The position numbers and the translations under genes were made by a program. The notes below the pieces were generated by a model that ran no database searches, had not been told where the DNA came from, and saw nothing but the letters and a program-made list of their open reading frames with translations. 6,756 nt of DNA from Rickettsiales bacterium (GTDB lineage Bacteria > Pseudomonadota > Alphaproteobacteria > Rickettsiales > UBA3002), in NCBI GenBank assembly GCA_021300075.1, contig JAJTIB010000085.1, forward strand, positions 1 through 6,756. Direction: 5' to 3'. Of this stretch, positions 5,401 to 6,756 are shown piece by piece; within the stretch, counting starts at the first letter, position 1, and each line of letters opens with the position of its first letter.

Positions 5401-6756
5401 TGGCGGCACTAACTTCAGTAATATAACGATTCAGGGCTTTCGGGATTTAACCCTGAACCGCCCCCTTACCACCAATGCCGCTGCTAACAGCATCACCATG
5501 CTTGCGATGCGTGATCTGAACATTCCCGCCGGCAGCAATATTACTTTGGCCAATGCTGCCACGGGTGCGTTATCATTGCGCGCAGCAGGGGGCAATACAG
5601 CCACTACCGGTATTTTTAATCTGGGGGCGAATCTTGCCGTGGGTACCGGCGCGCTCACTCTGCTTTCTGGTAACGGCACGCGCCCGGATTTGACGCTCAA
5701 CACCACCAACCTCTCCCTTGTTACCGGTGCGGCAAATTTCGGATCGATTGATATCAGGGGTTTCAACAACACTTTTGTCAACCGCGCGATCACTTCGGGT
5801 GGAACCATCCTTGTCTATGCGTTCCGGGATCTTAATGTGAATAACCCCATCGCCTCCGCTGTGAGTGGCTGGCTTGATCTGCGATCCGCGAATGGCGTGA
5901 CAACCGGCACAGGCAATCTCAATCTCGCTGCTCCACTCAGTGTGGGTAATGGCGGCCTGACGCTGATGAGTGGTATTAACGGCACCCGCCCGGACTGGAC
6001 GGCGAACGACACCAATCTGGTCATGCTGGGTGCAACGTTTGGTTCAGTGAATATTGACGGGTTTAATAACTTCACCCTTAACCGCCCTATTACTTCAAGC
6101 AGCTTTGTGACGATACGTTCCTTCAGAGACCTCAATGTTTCAGCAGGAAACAACATCACCACCAGTGTGTCCGGATTCCTTAACCTGCAAGCGGCGAACG
6201 GGGTGACAACGGGCACGGGTAATCTTAATATCCTATCCAATCTTTCCGTGGGTGCGGGTGGGTTGACACTGACCAGTGGCATTAACGGCACCCGCCCGAC
6301 CTGGACGGCGGATAACACCAGTCTGGTAAGGCAGCAGACGACTTTCGGTGCAATTGCTATCGGCGGATTTGAAAATTTCATAGTAAACCGCATTCTGAAT
6401 TCGAACGCTGCGGTGGCCTTTTCCAGCAATAATCGCGTGACCCTTGGCAGCGATGTATCCTCTGGCGGAACGGGCGCCTTAACCTTTACCAATAGCCCGG
6501 TGGTGGTCGCGAGTGGGCAGAGTGTAATTTTATCCTCTAATAATCAGGCAATCACGTTTAATGCCGCCAGCACAGTGAACGGCACGGCGGGGGGAGCGGC
6601 AGAAACGCTCACCGTGAATTCCGGCACGGCAACTACCACCTTCAGTGGCGCGGTGAATGAGCTGAACCTCACCGCCAATGCCGGCACATTCAGCCTTGGT
6701 GCGGCCATGGGCGCCACGACTCCGATGGGGAATGTCTCGTTGACCTCAACCAACGC
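2360..6756 (+). CDS. Giant two-partner-secretion (filamentous haemagglutinin-like, TpsA) exoprotein, N-terminal part; 3' end outside window
   Basis: The frame runs uninterrupted for 1465 codons to the window edge. Start: ATG 2360 gives a compact Sec signal peptide (MRRQLLTASALGCVAAL, cleavage likely after GLA, residue 24, before NPEDG). In-frame ATGs at 2315 and 2336 would only add 15 or 8 residues ahead of it. None has a good Shine-Dalgarno. Residues about 25-135 match the TPS domain: GSATI, the VIDWRSFDI strand, FxQPSSSSFALNRV, and VVNPNGVLIQQGAKVDV with the conserved NPNG at 106-109. Residues about 140-460 form the glycine-rich beta-helix-like stem, including GGRVIYWSDHGT (409-420) and GHGGFIEVSG (435-444). 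The boundary motif GTLLLDPTDMTIS is at 464-476. After that come beta-strand repeats: module A, X, B-F, X'. Expected route: Sec export, then outer-membrane passage through a TpsB (Omp85-type) partner, giving a surface or released fibre for adhesion or biofilm. The partner gene is not visible. An apparent insertion near residues 338-385 is unusual. Function beyond adhesin-like exoprotein is unknown. Confidence 0.85.
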   Translation, partial: MRRQLLTASALGCVAALTPSEGLANPEDGVVAAGSATIVNAPARVDIHQHSERAVIDWRSFDIAPNETTQFHQPSSSSFALNRVKSNTPSSIAGALIANGNVAVVNPNGVLIQQGAKVDVNSLVVSSADTRNEDFMAGGPLKLDIAGKPDAAVINQGTITAKEAGLVGLVAPHVENSGVIEARLGKVALASGDTAVVDLAGDGLISLAVSDSVAKQLVRNSGAVSADGGTVLITAAAGRELVDSMVAVEGTVRAQTVAEKNGAIIIASAAKGHDKTQATVKVAAKLDASGKGAGEKGGAVHVQGERILVAEGTRIDASGDAGGGEVLIGGDYLGGNYRGTLATPDLAADDTAWGNTPGGYSSINGTGLAEYLRRFYDYFRPEGGMPTASRTHVGSDVVVDASARTSGHGGRVIYWSDHGTSYSGHTDVGAKGASGHGGFIEVSGRDWLGYNGSFNALATGGRAGTLLLDPTDMTISNAMSSNVTGSSPFDGFGPSPSNLNVTDLQTALGTGNVIIQSSGGTGGNGDITFVDAVAWNSTRSLTVNASRHLTVNNTITNTGTGNITLNANISATGDLTINNNITTGGSITGLAGRDLTLAAGRTLTTGATGGLSLRAANGVTTGTGNLNLNGNLSVGTGALTLTSGINGARPNWTATGSSLNRVGATFGAVSMQGFNDLGISRIINSTGAVTISNNTRTLLANNVSSTAGAITFGNNLELTEATSATVSATNQNITFGGSVTDTTGGVMESLIVNSGTATTTFSGAVNGLNLTATAGTFSLPTAMGATTPMGNVALTSTNAMTLPAITAATITAQTTGATGDITLGANLTANAASGNITVTAFRNLTVGALSTLTTGAAGALSLQAANGVTTGTGNLNLNGNLSVGTGALTLTSGISGTRPNWTATNTNLVPQSGTFGAVSIQGFQDLTLNRAMSAAGNVTLLAFRDLNLPSGSNITTSAGGSISLQAANANINGTGNLNLASNVSVGLGGNLTLTSGVNGTRPDWAINTSNLTVNGGTNFSNITIQGFRDLTLNRPLTTNAAANSITMLAMRDLNIPAGSNITLANAATGALSLRAAGGNTATTGIFNLGANLAVGTGALTLLSGNGTRPDLTLNTTNLSLVTGAANFGSIDIRGFNNTFVNRAITSGGTILVYAFRDLNVNNPIASAVSGWLDLRSANGVTTGTGNLNLAAPLSVGNGGLTLMSGINGTRPDWTANDTNLVMLGATFGSVNIDGFNNFTLNRPITSSSFVTIRSFRDLNVSAGNNITTSVSGFLNLQAANGVTTGTGNLNILSNLSVGAGGLTLTSGINGTRPTWTADNTSLVRQQTTFGAIAIGGFENFIVNRILNSNAAVAFSSNNRVTLGSDVSSGGTGALTFTNSPVVVASGQSVILSSNNQAITFNAASTVNGTAGGAAETLTVNSGTATTTFSGAVNELNLTANAGTFSLGAAMGATTPMGNVSLTSTN
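4136..4444 (+). repeat. Beta-strand repeat module A (first copy of the 102-residue module)
   Basis: It begins RDLTLAAG and carries the module signature LSLRAANGVTTGTGNLNL, then LSVGTGALTLTSGINGxRPNWTA, then a variable stretch, then FGAVSMQGFNDL. It is 309 bp long. It is followed by the unrelated module X1 rather than by another copy of itself. It shares with copy B an almost unchanged DNA stretch around GTGACAACCGGCACGGGGAA (4214 and 4961). Confidence 0.8.
4445..4882 (+). repeat. Beta-strand repeat module X1 (first copy of a second repeat type)
   Basis: This segment of 146 residues does not match the A-F module. Its recognisable core is LIVNSGTATTTFSGAVNGL, then LTATAGTFSLPTAMGATTPMGNVALTST. 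That core recurs at the window end (X2), with matching bases exactly 2001 bp apart (4616 and 6617; 4721 and 6722). The 'VNSGTATTTFSGAV' pattern is common in large beta-strand-repeat exoproteins of proteobacteria. The later part (4741-4882, TLPAITAATITAQTTG and on) can only be compared beyond the window. Confidence 0.75.
4883..6433 (+). repeat. Five contiguous beta-strand repeat modules B-F of about 102 residues
   Basis: Units start at the (F/M)R(D/N)L motif: B 4883-5188, C 5189-5509, D 5510-5824, E 5825-6124 and F 6125-6433 (306, 321, 315, 300 and 309 bp). Consensus: RDLNxxxGxNITT, then LSLQAANGVTTGTGNLNL, NLSVGxGALTLTSGINGTRPDWT, NTxNL, TFGxVxIxGFxxxTLNRxI. Length changes are all multiples of three and fall in loops. 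For example, D has four extra residues before its GIFNL, and E has two fewer in the same stretch. D also lacks the usual GTGNL core (it has TGIFNL) and is the most diverged unit. The regular pattern fits coils of a long parallel beta-helix, though that is inference from the repeat class. Confidence 0.85.
6434..6756 (+). repeat. Beta-strand repeat module X2 (second copy of module X, cut by window end)
   Basis: It starts RVTLGSDVSSGG immediately after module F, just as X1 starts RTLLANNVSSTAG immediately after A. Its second half (LTVNSGTATTTFSGAVNEL, then AGTFSLGAAMGATTPMGNVSL) is nearly the same as X1. Its first half has diverged much more. The copy is still running when the window ends, so the protein continues. 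Confidence 0.75.

Noticed and set aside
3622..6753. A run of long minus-strand open frames, all in one reading phase, opposite the second exoprotein
   Set aside because: Their translations repeat the same VAVQFGRVPLMPEVSV-type motif at the spacing of the sense repeats. They are broken by stops at irregular places and have no ribosome-binding sites. They are antisense shadows of a GC-rich repetitive gene.

Overview
The window holds parts of two very large genes for secreted, repeat-built surface proteins, both on the + strand, separated by about 530 bp of non-coding sequence that carries the scars of past rearrangement. Both genes are cut by the window edges: the first has lost its 5' end and the second its 3' end. 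Base composition, codon choice and protein family point to a Gram-negative bacterium, most likely a proteobacterium and plausibly an alphaproteobacterium. Nothing in the window (no rRNA, no complete housekeeping gene) fixes the taxonomy.

Region 1 (1-1831) is the C-terminal part of an adhesin-like protein. It consists of a tandem array of 90-residue (270-bp) YDG-type repeats in perfect register, one MBG-type domain, and a proline-rich, low-complexity tail. Region 2 (1832-2359) is intergenic. It contains one end and the first 13 codons of an IS3-family transposase gene, fused directly to a roughly 33-codon remnant that resembles the middle of purK (ATP-grasp enzyme of purine synthesis). An AT-rich stretch with short palindromes follows and probably contains the promoter of the next gene.

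Region 3 (2360-6756) is the N-terminal 1465 codons of a second giant protein. It has a short signal peptide, a two-partner-secretion (filamentous haemagglutinin-type) domain with the NPNG motif, a glycine-rich beta-helix-like stem ending in the GTLLLDPTDMTIS boundary, and then a long beta-strand repeat region. The repeat region contains six copies of a module of about 102 residues (A-F) and two copies of a different module (X), arranged A-X-B-C-D-E-F-X'. The A-X pair therefore recurs as F-X' about 2 kb later.

Working model (inference): this is an adhesin/exoprotein locus with two related TpsA-like genes in tandem. Each would be exported by Sec and then through an outer-membrane TpsB/Omp85-type pore, which is not in this window. 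The repeat arrays look shaped by recombination. The long minus-strand open frames opposite the second gene are antisense shadows of its repeats. I found no CRISPR, tRNA, rRNA or clear terminator. I see no convincing new enzymatic or defence system; the most interesting signals are the repeat architecture and the IS/purK scar.
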